Positions 1 through 9,242 are shown, counted from the first letter of the stretch. The stretch is 58,987 nucleotides of DNA from Candidatus Kosakonia sp. 282A-S69 (GCF_029433855.1 NZ_JAROAU010000001.1:1095365-1154351), one strand, 5' to 3'. The notes: a model not told the origin generated them from the letters alone. Made by a program: numbers and translations.

Positions 1-1
1 T

Positions 2-76
2 TGGCTGGGGTACGAGGATTCGAACCTCGGAATGGTGGAATCAGAATCCACTGCCTTACCGCTTGGCGATACCCCA
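2..76 (-). tRNA. glnX: tRNA-Gln (CUG)
   Basis: A 75-nt glutamine tRNA on the minus strand with encoded CCA (TGG at 2-4). Anticodon CTG is read from CAG at 42-44. It is identical to the copy at 111-185. It is the last gene of the metT-leuW-glnU-glnW-metU-glnV-glnX operon, and the symbol is assigned from the E. coli order. Confidence 0.95.
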
Positions 77-110
77 AAAGTGCGTTTGCCGCAGCAAGCG
101 GCTTTGAATT

Positions 111-185
111 TGGCTGGGGTACGAGGATTCGAACCTCGGAATGGTGGAATCAGAATCCACTGCCTTACCGCTTGGCGATACCCCA
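111..185 (-). tRNA. glnV: tRNA-Gln (CUG)
   Basis: A 75-nt glutamine tRNA on the minus strand with CUG anticodon and encoded CCA. It is identical base for base to glnX, from which it is separated by 34 nt. In E. coli this gene is the source of the supE amber suppressor. The identity of the two copies suggests recent duplication or gene conversion. Confidence 0.95.
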
Positions 186-229
186 ACAAATCTTTTTCGG
201 TTTAATGTCTGAACATTACACCTTGAATA

Positions 230-306
230 TGGTGGCTACGACGGGAATCGAACCTGTGACCCCAGCATTATGAGTGCTGTGCTCTAACCAGCTGAGCTAC
301 GTAGCC
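230..306 (-). tRNA. metU: tRNA-Met (elongator, CAU)
   Basis: A 77-nt elongator methionine tRNA on the minus strand with CAT anticodon and encoded CCA. It starts GGCTACGTAGC, as in the E. coli elongator and unlike the initiator. It is identical to metT at 640-716. Confidence 0.94.
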
Positions 307-334
307 AAATTTTACTGCTTACCCAGTCATCGAC

Positions 335-409
335 TGGCTGGGGTACCTGGATTCGAACCAGGGAATGCCGGTATCAAAAACCGGTGCCTTACCGCTTGGC
401 GATACCCCA
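335..409 (-). tRNA. glnW: tRNA-Gln (UUG)
   Basis: A 75-nt glutamine tRNA on the minus strand with anticodon TTG and encoded CCA. It is identical to glnU at 448-522. It differs from glnV/glnX in the anticodon and T stems. Confidence 0.95.
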
Positions 410-447
410 ACGACTAACGCGTTAACACGCAGGAGTCGAAGAAGAGA

Positions 448-522
448 TGGCTGGGGTACCTGGATTCGAACCAGGGAATGCCGGTATCAAAAACCGGTGC
501 CTTACCGCTTGGCGATACCCCA
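448..522 (-). tRNA. glnU: tRNA-Gln (UUG)
   Basis: A 75-nt glutamine tRNA on the minus strand with UUG anticodon and encoded CCA. It is an exact duplicate of glnW, 38 nt away, in the same polycistronic tRNA transcript. Confidence 0.95.
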
Positions 523-545
523 TCCGTGCAACGCCTCTTTGGGAA

Positions 546-630
546 TGGTGCGGGAGGCGAGACTTGAACTCGCACACCTTGCGGCGCCAGAACCTAAATC
601 TGGTGCGTCTACCAATTTCGCCACTCCCGC
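546..630 (-). tRNA. leuW: tRNA-Leu (UAG)
   Basis: An 85-nt class II tRNA on the minus strand with long variable arm and encoded CCA. Anticodon TAG is read from CTA at 594-596. Only 9 nt separate it from metT. Confidence 0.95.
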
Positions 631-639
631 AAAAAAAGA

Positions 640-716
640 TGGTGGCTACGACGGGAATCGAACCTGTGACCCCAGCATTATGAGTGCTGTGCTCTAACCA
701 GCTGAGCTACGTAGCC
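640..716 (-). tRNA. metT: tRNA-Met (elongator, CAU)
   Basis: A 77-nt elongator methionine tRNA on the minus strand, the first gene of the seven-tRNA operon and identical to metU. The promoter lies about 40 nt upstream at 756-784. Confidence 0.94.
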
Positions 717-755
717 ATCTTTTTTTCGCGTTACCTTATCGGCGTTGCGGGGCGC

Positions 756-784
756 ATTATGCGTATTGAGCCTGAGAGCGTCAA
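756..784 (-). promoter_or_regulatory. metT tRNA operon promoter with GC-rich discriminator
   Basis: On the minus strand a -35 TTGACG (779-784) and a -10 CATAAT (756-761) are separated by exactly 17 nt. They are followed by a GC-rich discriminator (GCGCCCCGC). That arrangement is typical of stable-RNA promoters under stringent control; the regulation itself is inferred from it. Confidence 0.85.
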
Positions 785-887
785 CACCTTTTTCATCGAA
801 AATTGCCGGAATGTGACTGTTTGGTTAGGTTGCGAACAGCATGTCGCTTTATTCAACAAAAATCGATTTTCTGCGTGAAATCAGCCA

Positions 888-916
888 CACAAAAACAACA
901 GGCCCCGCAGGGCCTG
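888..916 (-). terminator. asnB intrinsic terminator
   Basis: A perfect 7-bp stem CAGGCCC/GGGCCTG (899-905 with 910-916) is followed on the minus strand by TTGTTTTT. It lies 20 nt past the asnB stop. Confidence 0.85.
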
Positions 917-935
917 TATGCATAACCATTGCTCA

Positions 936-2600
936 TCAATACGCTGACTGGTGAACACCGATAGCGCGGCCCGAGGGATCGTTCATGGTTTTGAACGCTT
1001 CGTCCCACTCGAACGCTTTAGCCGAAGAGCAAGCCACGGACGGACCACCCGGCACACACTCGGCGGCGCTGGCTACCGGGAAGAGCTCTTCAAAGATTTC
1101 ACGGTAGAGATAGGCCTCTTTCGATGACGGCGTGTTGTACGGGAAGCGATAGCTGGCAGTTGCCAGTTGCTGATCCGTCACCTGCTGCGCCGCCACCTCT
1201 TTCAGGGTGTCGATCCAGCTGTATCCCACGCCGTCAGAGAACTGCTCTTTCTGGCGCCATGCCACGCTTGCCGGCAGGTAGGATTCAAAACATTCGCGAA
1301 GGATATGTTTTTCCATCTTACCGTTGCTGCCGCACATCTTATCCTGCGGGTTAATACGCATCGCCACGTCGAGGAAGTTTTTATCGAGGAACGGTACGCG
1401 CGCTTCCACGCCCCATGCCGACATCGCTTTGTTGGCGCGGGCGCAGTCAAACATATGCAGCGCCTGCAGTTTACGCACCGTCTCTTCGTGCAGCTCTTTG
1501 GCATCCGGCGCTTTATGGAAGTAGAGATAGCCGCCGAAAACTTCATCAGAGCCCTCACCGGAGAGTACCATTTTGATGCCCATCGCTTTGATTTTGCGCG
1601 ACATCAGGTACATCGGCGTCGAGGCGCGAATAGTCGTCACGTCATAAGTTTCAATGTGATAAATCACATCGCGGATCGCATCCAGACCCTCCTGCACGGT
1701 GAAGTGAATTTCATGGTGCACAGTGCCGAGGTGGTTGGCTACTTCCTGCGCCGCTTTCAGATCCGGCGCGCCCTTCAGGCCGACGGCGAAAGAGTGAAGC
1801 TGCGGCCACCAGGCTTCTGATTTCTCCTGATCTTCCACGCGGCGAGCGGCGAATTTTTTGGTGATTGCGGAGATTACGGAGGAGTCGAGTCCGCCGGAGA
1901 GCAGCACGCCATACGGCACGTCGGACATCAGGTGGCTCTTCACCGCATCTTCCAGCGCCTGGCGCAGCTCCGCTTTATCGGTGACGTTATCTTTTACCGC
2001 ATCATAGGAGAACCAGTCGCGCTGATAGTAAGAGCGGATCTCACCCTCTTTGCTCCACAGATAACTCCCCGCCGGGAACTCTTTAATGGTGCGGCAAACC
2101 GGCACCAGCGCTTTCATTTCAGAGGCAACAAAGAGGTTGCCGTGCTCATCATGGCCCATATAGAGCGGGATGATGCCGATATGGTCGCGGCCAATCAGGT
2201 AAGCATCCTGTTCACTGTCGTAGAGTACGAACGCAAACATGCCCTGTAATTCGTCGAGGAAGGCGGGACCTTTTTCCTGATAGAGAGCGAGGATCACTTC
2301 GCAGTCGGAGCCGGTCTGGAAGGCGTAGCGGTCGCCATACTCTGCGCGCAGCGCCTGGTGGTTATAAATTTCACCGTTAACGGCCAGCGCATGTGTTTTT
2401 TGTTCGTTATAGAGCGGCTGCGCTCCGGCGTTGACGTCGACAATCGACAGACGCTCATGAGAGAGAATCGCTTTGTCGCTGGCATAAACGCCTGACCAGT
2501 CCGGGCCGCGGTGGCGCATCAGACGGGATAATTCGAGCGCTTTTTTACGTAATTCGCCTGCGTCGGTTTTGATATCCAGTACGCCAAAAATTGAACACAT
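936..2600 (-). CDS. asnB: Asparagine synthetase B (glutamine-hydrolysing)
   Basis: This cytosolic enzyme makes asparagine from aspartate, ATP and glutamine. The start at 2600 is chosen because it gives the N-terminus Met-Cys-Ser-Ile-Phe-Gly; after Met removal, Cys2 becomes the N-terminal nucleophile of the class II glutaminase domain (about residues 2-205). A longer reading frame would bury that cysteine. The ATP-pyrophosphatase loop SGGLDSS is at residues 235-241 in the synthetase half. Length is 554 aa, the same as E. coli AsnB. The gene stands alone with its own terminator, 256 bp downstream of nagD. No frameshift or odd composition was seen. Confidence 0.97.
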   Translation of the reverse strand: MCSIFGVLDIKTDAGELRKKALELSRLMRHRGPDWSGVYASDKAILSHERLSIVDVNAGAQPLYNEQKTHALAVNGEIYNHQALRAEYGDRYAFQTGSDCEVILALYQEKGPAFLDELQGMFAFVLYDSEQDAYLIGRDHIGIIPLYMGHDEHGNLFVASEMKALVPVCRTIKEFPAGSYLWSKEGEIRSYYQRDWFSYDAVKDNVTDKAELRQALEDAVKSHLMSDVPYGVLLSGGLDSSVISAITKKFAARRVEDQEKSEAWWPQLHSFAVGLKGAPDLKAAQEVANHLGTVHHEIHFTVQEGLDAIRDVIYHIETYDVTTIRASTPMYLMSRKIKAMGIKMVLSGEGSDEVFGGYLYFHKAPDAKELHEETVRKLQALHMFDCARANKAMSAWGVEARVPFLDKNFLDVAMRINPQDKMCGSNGKMEKHILRECFESYLPASVAWRQKEQFSDGVGYSWIDTLKEVAAQQVTDQQLATASYRFPYNTPSSKEAYLYREIFEELFPVASAAECVPGGPSVACSSAKAFEWDEAFKTMNDPSGRAIGVHQSAY

Positions 2601-2820
2601 AGACTTCTCCGTTAACCTTGAGGGCATTGCTGTAATGTTGTGTGCTTGTAGCCAAAATGCCGTAAAACGCAGGCCTGGCGCAAGCCTTTTAGCCGCAGAA
2701 AATGAAAAAGTGCAACGGTGATTGAGGAATGCTGAAAATTGCGTATGTATTGCGCGGGTTTATTGATGATTATTCAAAATTACGCCGTATTTATTAGATG
2801 AAGCAAGTTTTCGGTGTGGC

Positions 2821-2852
2821 AAAAATGAAAAACCACGCTCAAAGGCGTGGTT
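2821..2852 (-). terminator. nagBACD operon terminator
   Basis: An 8-bp stem AACCACGC/GCGTGGTT (2831-2838 with 2845-2852) is followed on the minus strand by TTTCATTTTT. It starts 5 nt after the nagD stop. Confidence 0.85.
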
Positions 2853-2856
2853 ACGT

Positions 2857-3609
2857 TCAGATAACGTCAATCTCGGCGACCGAGGGGTAAATCCACGATG
2901 GCCGGAAGGGCATGCTGTCGATATCGTCCAGCCGCGAGACGCCGGAGAGCACCAGAATGGTCTCCAGACCGGCCTGGAAGCCAGCCAGAATGTCGGTGCG
3001 CAGGTTATCCCCGACAATCACCGTCTGCTCCGAATGCGCCTGCATGGTGTTCAGCGCGGCGCGAATGATCCACGGGCTCGGTTTGCCAACATAAAATGGC
3101 TTGCGGCCGGAGATCTTTTCAATACCGGCGCAGAGGGCGCCACAGGCTGGGTAGAAGCCGCGGCCGTGTGTGTCCGGGTTGGTGGCGATAAAGCGAGCGC
3201 CATTAGCGACGAAGAAGGCCGCGCGGTGCATCATCTCCCAGTTATAGGAGCGGGTTTCGCCGACGATGACAAAATCCGGATTGATGTCGGTAATGGTGAA
3301 GCCGGCTTTATAAAGCTCATGAATCAGGGCGCCTTCGCCGACGACATAGGCCTTCTTCCCCTCCTGGCGCTTGAGGAAGTCCGCCGTTGCCATCGCAGAG
3401 GTGTAAAAGACGCTGGCGGGCACATCGATCCCCGCCGAGGCGAAACGGTTAGCCAGATCCTGACCGGTCTGAGAGGGGTAGTTGGTCAGCAACACCAGCG
3501 GCATCTCTTTCTCAAGGATGCGGGTAACAAACTCGGCGGCGCCAGGAACGGCAACGTTATCGTGCATCAGCACGCCATCAATATCGCAGATTACATTCTG
3601 AATGGTCAT
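2857..3609 (-). CDS. nagD: Ribonucleotide monophosphatase NagD (UmpH), HAD family
   Basis: A HAD-superfamily (subclass IIA) phosphatase of the nag operon. In E. coli it dephosphorylates UMP and other nucleoside monophosphates and has no essential role in GlcNAc use. The motif I aspartates are D9 and D11 in CDIDGV. A C-terminal GDNLRTD motif holds the Mg-binding acid residues. Length 250 aa equals the E. coli protein. It is the last gene of nagBACD, 42 nt after nagC, and ends in a strong terminator. No signal peptide, so cytosolic. Confidence 0.96.
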   Translation of the reverse strand: MTIQNVICDIDGVLMHDNVAVPGAAEFVTRILEKEMPLVLLTNYPSQTGQDLANRFASAGIDVPASVFYTSAMATADFLKRQEGKKAYVVGEGALIHELYKAGFTITDINPDFVIVGETRSYNWEMMHRAAFFVANGARFIATNPDTHGRGFYPACGALCAGIEKISGRKPFYVGKPSPWIIRAALNTMQAHSEQTVIVGDNLRTDILAGFQAGLETILVLSGVSRLDDIDSMPFRPSWIYPSVAEIDVI

Positions 3610-3651
3610 GGAGTGTCCGGATAAAAAAATAAGTGTTAACTATAAACCCTG

Positions 3652-4872
3652 TCAGTTTTCCAGCAACCGCTGTAGTAGCAGACCGTTCAGCATCGCCCGT
3701 TTCACCAGCGCGAAGGCGCCGATAGCAGAGCGGTGATCGAGTGTGGAGGGCACAACCGGCAGATTTTTGCGAAACGCCTTCAGTGACTGCGTGTTGATAC
3801 AGGCCTCAATGGCGGGCAGCAGAATTTTTTCCGCTTCAACGATCTCGCCGGCGATAACCACTTTTTGCGGGTTGAAGAGGTTAATGGCGATAGCGATGGT
3901 TTTACCGAGATGACGCCCGACATACTCAATCACTTCGCAGGCCAGCGCATCGCCTTTGTTGGCGGCTTTGCAGATAGCCTTGATCGAGCAATCCTCCTCT
4001 TTCAGGCGGCTCTGATAACCCTGCTGTAACAGATGACGGACCCGCTGCTCAATGGCGGCATTGGCGGCAATCGTCTCCAGGCAACCGAAGTTACCGCAGT
4101 GGCAGCGATCGCCGAGTGGCTCTACCTGCACATGACCAATCTCACCGACGTTGCCGTTGCGGCCGATAAAGATGCGACCGCTGGAGATAATCCCGGCACC
4201 GGTGCCGCGGTGCACGCGCACCAGAATGGAGTCTTCACAATCCTGGCTTGCGCCAAAATAGTGCTCGGCCAGCGCCAGGCTGCGGATATCGTGTCCGACA
4301 AAACAGGTCAATTTGAAGCGTTTTTCCAGCGCATCAACCAGCGCCCAGTTTTCCACCTGAATATGCGGCATATAGCGGATCACGCCACTTTCCGGATCGA
4401 CCAGCCCCGGCAGGATCACCGAAATGGCGATCAGCTCACGGATTTTCCGCTGGCTGGCGTCGATAAACTGGCTGATGGTGTTAAGGAGCGCATGCTCCAG
4501 CGTCTCCTGCGTGCGCTCCGGCAGCGGATAGTGCTCTTCCGCCAGCACCTTGCTGCTCAGATCGTAGAGGGTAAGGGTGGTGTCGTTGCGCCCGAGGCGC
4601 ACGCCGATAGCCTGGAAATGGCGGGTTTCGGTAATGATGGAGATGGCGCGGCGGCCTCCGGTGGAGGCCTGCTGATCGACTTCTTTGATCAGCCCGCGTT
4701 CAATCAGCTGACGCGTGATTTTTGTCACGCTGGCGGGGGCAAGCTGGCTCTGTTCGGCAATCTGAATGCGCGAAATGGGGCCATGTTGGTCAATCAGGCG
4801 GTAAACCGCCGCACTGTTAAGCTGTTTTACGAGGTCAACGTTACCAATTTGAGCTTGTCCGCCTGATGTCAT
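3652..4872 (-). CDS. nagC: N-acetylglucosamine repressor NagC (ROK family)
   Basis: The transcriptional repressor of the nag and chi genes, released by GlcNAc-6-phosphate; in E. coli it also activates glmUS. The N-terminal winged helix-turn-helix spans about residues 33-62 (ISRIQIAEQSQLAPASVTK). The rest is a ROK domain with the zinc motif CHCGNFGC near residues 255-265 and a glycine-rich sugar-binding loop (RGTGAG). Length 406 aa matches E. coli. It begins 9 nt after nagA. Its likely targets in this window are the boxes at 6990-7012 and 7085-7106 and the candidate site before chiP. Confidence 0.97.
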   Translation of the reverse strand: MTSGGQAQIGNVDLVKQLNSAAVYRLIDQHGPISRIQIAEQSQLAPASVTKITRQLIERGLIKEVDQQASTGGRRAISIITETRHFQAIGVRLGRNDTTLTLYDLSSKVLAEEHYPLPERTQETLEHALLNTISQFIDASQRKIRELIAISVILPGLVDPESGVIRYMPHIQVENWALVDALEKRFKLTCFVGHDIRSLALAEHYFGASQDCEDSILVRVHRGTGAGIISSGRIFIGRNGNVGEIGHVQVEPLGDRCHCGNFGCLETIAANAAIEQRVRHLLQQGYQSRLKEEDCSIKAICKAANKGDALACEVIEYVGRHLGKTIAIAINLFNPQKVVIAGEIVEAEKILLPAIEACINTQSLKAFRKNLPVVPSTLDHRSAIGAFALVKRAMLNGLLLQRLLEN

Positions 4873-4881
4873 ACCGTCTCT

Positions 4882-6030
4882 TTATGCAGTGGCGACCTCG
4901 TTACCATTAACGATGGTCTTGATAATTTCATAATCACGCGTGAATGCGGTCAGGTTCGCTACCTTGCCTGCGGCGAGAGTGCCCAGCTTTTTGTCAACGC
5001 CGATGGCGCGAGCCGGGTAGAGCGTGGCCATACGCAGCGCTTCATCGAGCGCAATACCAACATGCTCGACCAGGTTACGCACCCCTTCGATCATCGTCAG
5101 GGCCGAGCCGCTCAGCGTTCCGTTTTCATCTACGCACAATCCATTTCGGTAGTATATTGTTTTACCAGCAAAAATGAACTGATCAATCTGTGCACCTGCG
5201 GGCGCGGTTGCATCGGTGACCAGACAGAGCTTGTCTCCCTTCAGCCGCTTCGCATTGCGAATATTAACGTAGTCGACATGCAACCCGTCGGCAATCACGC
5301 CACAGTAAACACCTGTGTCATCAAGCACGGCACCCGCCAGACCTGGCTCGCGTCCGGTGATGTACGGCATGGCATTATAAAGATGGGTGGCGAAGGTGAT
5401 ACCGGCGCGGAAACCCGCTTTCGCCTCGTTCAGCGTGGCGTTGGAGTGCCCGGCGGAAACCACAATGCCCGCATCGGCCAGCTTGCGGATCACCTCACTT
5501 CCTGCCACTTCGGGAGCTAATGTGATTTTTGTGATCACATCCGCGTTTTGACATAAGAATTCGACCAGCGCCGCATCCGGTTTACGCACGAAATCCGGAT
5601 TGTGGGTTCCTTTTTTAATGATATTGAGCCAAGGTCCTTCCAGATGCAGGCCCAGCGCCTGGTTTGGGTATTTCGCAAGATAGTCACGCATCACCTGCAC
5701 ACCCTGTTTCATCAGCTCATCGCTGGTCGTAATAAGCGTCGGCAGGTAGCTGGTGCAGCCGGATTTCTCGTTAGCGCGCTGCATGATCTCCAGCGTCTCA
5801 ACGCTGACGGCCTCGGCGGTGTCGTTAAACTGCACGCCGCCGCAGCCATTAAGCTGCACATCAATAAATCCAGGGGCGAGGAGGGCACCATTCAGCGAGC
5901 GTTGTTCAATATCCGCTGGCAGCTCAGCCTGTGGGCAGAGGCGTTCAATCAGGCCATCGGCTACAACGAGCGCATGGTCATCCAAAATTTCATGGCCGGT
6001 GAAGATTCGGCAATGGGTTAAAGCATACAT
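4882..6030 (-). CDS. nagA: N-acetylglucosamine-6-phosphate deacetylase
   Basis: A cytosolic metal-dependent amidohydrolase that removes acetate from GlcNAc-6-P to give GlcN-6-P, the substrate of NagB. Metal and catalytic motifs are visible: HLEGPW (metal-binding Glu), SAGHSNA and ATHLYNAM (histidines), and VTDATAPAG (catalytic Asp). Length 382 aa equals E. coli NagA. It is second in nagBACD, 59 nt after nagB. By clearing GlcNAc-6-P the enzyme also controls the NagC inducer level. Confidence 0.97.
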   Translation of the reverse strand: MYALTHCRIFTGHEILDDHALVVADGLIERLCPQAELPADIEQRSLNGALLAPGFIDVQLNGCGGVQFNDTAEAVSVETLEIMQRANEKSGCTSYLPTLITTSDELMKQGVQVMRDYLAKYPNQALGLHLEGPWLNIIKKGTHNPDFVRKPDAALVEFLCQNADVITKITLAPEVAGSEVIRKLADAGIVVSAGHSNATLNEAKAGFRAGITFATHLYNAMPYITGREPGLAGAVLDDTGVYCGVIADGLHVDYVNIRNAKRLKGDKLCLVTDATAPAGAQIDQFIFAGKTIYYRNGLCVDENGTLSGSALTMIEGVRNLVEHVGIALDEALRMATLYPARAIGVDKKLGTLAAGKVANLTAFTRDYEIIKTIVNGNEVATA

Positions 6031-6089
6031 AACAACCCCCGGTTAACGATGAGTGCCGCCCCGCAGTTGCCTGCGAAGCGGAAACAGAC

Positions 6090-6890
6090 TTACAGACCTT
6101 TAATATTTTCCGCTTCTAACTCGTTGAAGTATTTCAGCGTTTTTACTTTCAGTTCCATCGTGGACGGCTCGTCGCAGACGATAACGGCTTTCGGGTGCAG
6201 CTGCAGGCAGCTGATGGTCCACATATGGTTGACGTTACCCTCAACAGCCGCTTGCAGCGCCTGTGCCTTGATGTTGCCCAGCACCAGGATCATCACCTCT
6301 TCAGCATCGAGCAGCGTGCCGACGCCGACAGTCAGGGCATATTTCGGTACCTGATTGACGTCGCCGTCGAAGAAGCGCGAGTTCGCGATGCGGGTATCGT
6401 GGGTTAACGTTTTAATACGCGTACGCGATGCCAGCGACGATGCCGGTTCGTTAAACGCGATATGGCCATCGTTGCCTACGCCGCCCATAAACAGGTGAAT
6501 TTTGCCGTAAGCGCGAATTTTTTCTTCGTAACGGCGGCATTCTGCGTCAATATCGGGCGCGTTTCCATCGAGCAGGTTAATGTTTTCAGCAGGAATATCA
6601 ACGTGATCGAAAAAATTACGGTGCATAAAGCTGTGGTAGCTCTCCGGATGATCCTTCGGCAGGCCCACATATTCGTCCATGTTGAAGGTCACCACATGTT
6701 TAAAGCTGACCTGGCCCGCTTTGTGCATTTCAACTAATGCTTTGTAGGCTGTAAGCGGTGTGCCGCCTGTTGGCAGGCCAAGTACAAAGGGACGATCGGC
6801 GGTGGGGTTGAATGCGTTAATGCGGTTGACGATATGGCGGGCGGCCCATTTGCCGACCTGTTCAGCTGTCGCCAGGGGAATCAGTCTCAT
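6090..6890 (-). CDS. nagB: Glucosamine-6-phosphate deaminase
   Basis: Converts GlcN-6-P to fructose-6-P and ammonia, feeding amino sugars into glycolysis; in E. coli it is a hexamer allosterically activated by GlcNAc-6-P. The active-site segments MDEYVG and [13 protein letters not shown] are intact. Length 266 aa is as in E. coli. The ribosome site GAGGTG lies 4 nt before the ATG. It is first in nagBACD and diverges from nagE across 327 bp of shared control DNA. Confidence 0.98.
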   Translation of the reverse strand: MRLIPLATAEQVGKWAARHIVNRINAFNPTADRPFVLGLPTGGTPLTAYKALVEMHKAGQVSFKHVVTFNMDEYVGLPKDHPESYHSFMHRNFFDHVDIPAENINLLDGNAPDIDAECRRYEEKIRAYGKIHLFMGGVGNDGHIAFNEPASSLASRTRIKTLTHDTRIANSRFFDGDVNQVPKYALTVGVGTLLDAEEVMILVLGNIKAQALQAAVEGNVNHMWTISCLQLHPKAVIVCDEPSTMELKVKTLKYFNELEAENIKGL

Positions 6891-6989
6891 TGTTCACCTC
6901 AAAGTTTAATGAAAAGCACTGGCGGTGCGCCTTCTGGCTCAGGTTTAAGCGTAACCTGGTTTCGTCATAAGAAGGGAGCAATCCGTCTT

Positions 6990-7012
6990 GATATTTTTGA
7001 TCTTAAAATAAG
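6990..7012 (-). promoter_or_regulatory. NagC operator, nagB side
   Basis: On the minus strand the site begins CTTATTTTAAGATC and continues to an A-rich half. It is close to the E. coli nagB box as I remember it (CTTATTTTATCATTC). Confidence 0.75.
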
Positions 7013-7056
7013 TTTTTGCCGTTTGCCAGTATTGAGGAGTGGTGATGACGATAGTT

Positions 7057-7072
7057 AGTGATTTTAATCACA
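7057..7072. promoter_or_regulatory. CRP binding site between nagB and nagE
   Basis: AGTGA-TTTTAA-TCACA matches the CRP consensus TGTGA-N6-TCACA at 9 of 10 core positions. It sits between the two NagC boxes, as in E. coli. Confidence 0.8.
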
Positions 7073-7084
7073 GAAAATGCGCGT

Positions 7085-7106
7085 TTAATTTGCGAGGCGA
7101 ATTAAT
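7085..7106. promoter_or_regulatory. NagC operator, nagE side
   Basis: A near-palindrome, TTAATTTGCG / CGAATTAAT, centred near 7096. It closely resembles the E. coli nagE box (TAATTTGCGATACGAATTA from memory). It lies about 110 bp before the nagE start. Confidence 0.8.
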
Positions 7107-7217
7107 TTTGCAGACACTCGGTCAGGTAGTAGAAAAACAGCCGTCAGTTCAGGGTTCGTTGCACAATAAAAAACAACTGTTTCAGTGGGCTCACGTTGAG
7201 CTCATAGGGGGAATAAA

Positions 7218-9242
7218 GTGAGTATTTTAGGCTATTTACAGAAGGTTGGCCGCGCGCTGATGGTGCCGGTCGCCACGCTGCCTGCGGCAGCGATTTTGAT
7301 GGGGGTCGGCTACTGGATCGACCCTGTGGGTTGGGGCGGTGAAAATGCGCTGGCAGCGTTTTTCATTAAATCTGGCTCCGCCATCATTGAGAATATGGGC
7401 GTGCTGTTCGCCGTGGGTGTCGCCTACGGCATGTCAAAAGATAAAGATGGCGCTGCGGCGCTGGCCGGCTTTGTCGGCTTCCTGGTGTTAACGACCCTCT
7501 GCTCACCTGCTGCGGTGTCGATGATTCAAAAAATCCCACTTGATCAAGTTCCTGCTGCCTTCGGCAAGATTGAAAACCAGTTTGTCGGCATCATGGTAGG
7601 GATCATCTCCGCTGAGCTTTACAACCGCTTCAGCACCGTTGAACTGCCGAAAGCACTCTCCTTCTTCAGCGGCCGCCGTCTGGTGCCGATCATCACCTCG
7701 TTTGTGATGATCGCTGTGGCCTTTATTATGATGTTTATCTGGCCGGTCGTTTTCAGTGTTCTGGTGAGCTTCGGCGAACATATCCAGAAGCTCGGCTCCG
7801 CAGGCGCAGGTCTCTATGCCTTCTTCAACCGTCTGCTGATCCCGGTCGGTCTGCACCATGCCCTGAACTCGGTCTTCTGGTTCGACGTTGCGGGTATCAA
7901 CGATATCCCTAACTTCCTCGGCGGCGCGCAGTCTATCGAAGCGGGCAAAGCAACGGTGGGGATCACCGGGCGTTATCAGGCGGGCTTCTTCCCAATCATG
8001 ATGTTCGGCTTGCCGGGTGCGGCGCTGGCGATTTATCACTGCGCGCGTCCTGAGAATAAAGCCAAAGTGCTCGGGATTATGATGGCGGGTGCCTTCGCTG
8101 CCTTCTTTACCGGTATCACCGAGCCGCTGGAGTTCTCCTTTATGTTCGTGGCTCCGGTGCTGTATGTCATTCACGCCATTCTGACCGGTATCTCCGTCTA
8201 TATCGCGGCAAGCATGCAATGGATTGCCGGTTTCGGCTTCAGCGCCGGGCTGGTGGATATGGTGCTCTCGTCGCGTAACCCGCTGGCGACACAGTGGTGG
8301 ATGCTGATCCCGCAGGGGCTGGTGTTCTTTGTTCTCTACTACGTGGTATTCCGCTTCACTATTACCAAATTCAACATGCTGACCCCGGGCCGTGAGCTGG
8401 CGGTTGCCGGTGATGAAACCGATGGTCAGGATGTTAACGTTAGTGCTAATGGCGAGCAGGATGTCAGCGGCCTGGCACGCCAGTATATTGCTGCCGTCGG
8501 CGGCTCGGCCAACCTGACCGGTATTGATGCCTGCATCACCCGTCTGCGCCTTAACGTGAATGACTCTTCTCTGGTCAATGAAGCGATGGCAAAACGCCTG
8601 GGTGCAACCGGTGTGATCCGTCTTAATAAAACCAGCGTGCAGATTATTGTCGGCTTTGTGGCTGAAAAAATTGCCAACGCCATGAAAACGGCGGGGGATG
8701 TCCCGGCCGCGGCAAGCAGCGCCACAGCGCCGGTCCAGGCAGCGCCAGCCGCTGCAAAACCGCAGGCGGTGCCGAACTCTGTGGTGATTGCCGAACTTCT
8801 TTCGCCGGTCACCGGTGAAGTCGTTGCGTTGGACCAGGTCCCGGATGAAGCCTTTGCCAGCAAAGCAGTAGGCGACGGCGTGGCGGTAAAACCAACCGAC
8901 AAAACCGTCGTTTCCCCGGCGGCCGGTACGATTGTGAAAATCTTTAATACCAACCATGCCTTCTGCCTGGAGACCGAAAAAGGCGCAGAGATTGTTGTCC
9001 ATATGGGCATCGATACGGTTGCGCTGGGCGGTCAGGGCTTTACCCGTCTGGTAGAAGAGGGCGCGGAAGTGGTTGCGGGTCAACCGATCCTCGAAATGGA
9101 TCTGGCGTACCTCAATGCAAACGCCCGCTCAATGATTAGCCCGATTGTTGTCAGCAATATTGATGATTTCAGTGGCCTTGTCATCAAGGCACAAGGGCAT
9201 GTCGTCGCGGGCCAGACACCGCTATACGAGATTAAAGGCTGA
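7218..9242 (+). CDS. nagE: PTS N-acetylglucosamine transporter, fused IICBA
   Basis: An inner-membrane permease that takes up and phosphorylates GlcNAc. Order: IIC membrane domain (about 1-390, many hydrophobic helices, with GITEPLEF), IIB (about 405-485, phospho-Cys439 in DACITRLRL), an Ala/Pro linker, then IIA (about 520-674, phospho-His595 in EIVVHMG). The start is GTG at 7218, preceded by AGGGGG. At 674 aa it is about 26 residues longer than E. coli NagE. The extra length lies before Cys439, because Cys and His are both shifted by about that amount. The IIC sequence differs from K-12 as I recall it, while IIA is close. Divergent from nagB, with its own terminator. Confidence 0.95.
   Translation: MSILGYLQKVGRALMVPVATLPAAAILMGVGYWIDPVGWGGENALAAFFIKSGSAIIENMGVLFAVGVAYGMSKDKDGAAALAGFVGFLVLTTLCSPAAVSMIQKIPLDQVPAAFGKIENQFVGIMVGIISAELYNRFSTVELPKALSFFSGRRLVPIITSFVMIAVAFIMMFIWPVVFSVLVSFGEHIQKLGSAGAGLYAFFNRLLIPVGLHHALNSVFWFDVAGINDIPNFLGGAQSIEAGKATVGITGRYQAGFFPIMMFGLPGAALAIYHCARPENKAKVLGIMMAGAFAAFFTGITEPLEFSFMFVAPVLYVIHAILTGISVYIAASMQWIAGFGFSAGLVDMVLSSRNPLATQWWMLIPQGLVFFVLYYVVFRFTITKFNMLTPGRELAVAGDETDGQDVNVSANGEQDVSGLARQYIAAVGGSANLTGIDACITRLRLNVNDSSLVNEAMAKRLGATGVIRLNKTSVQIIVGFVAEKIANAMKTAGDVPAAASSATAPVQAAPAAAKPQAVPNSVVIAELLSPVTGEVVALDQVPDEAFASKAVGDGVAVKPTDKTVVSPAAGTIVKIFNTNHAFCLETEKGAEIVVHMGIDTVALGGQGFTRLVEEGAEVVAGQPILEMDLAYLNANARSMISPIVVSNIDDFSGLVIKAQGHVVAGQTPLYEIKG

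Larger units (their letters stand above)
6891..7217. promoter_or_regulatory. nagB/nagE divergent control region
   Basis: A 327-bp intergenic region between the divergent nagB and nagE genes. It contains one NagC box on the nagB side, one on the nagE side, and a CRP site between them. The E. coli counterpart works by NagC looping between the two boxes with cAMP-CRP activation; the arrangement here is consistent with that. No gene was seen inside it. Confidence 0.85.

Noticed and set aside
1-697. Open frames of 78-110 codons in the first 700 bp
   Set aside because: They read through tRNA genes; their repeated GFEPRN-like and TGIEPVTPAL-like translations are antisense tRNA sequence.
7503-9083. 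526-codon open frame on the minus strand
   Set aside because: It lies wholly antisense to nagE, has low-complexity His/Arg/Asp composition typical of shadow frames in GC-rich genes, and has no ribosome site.
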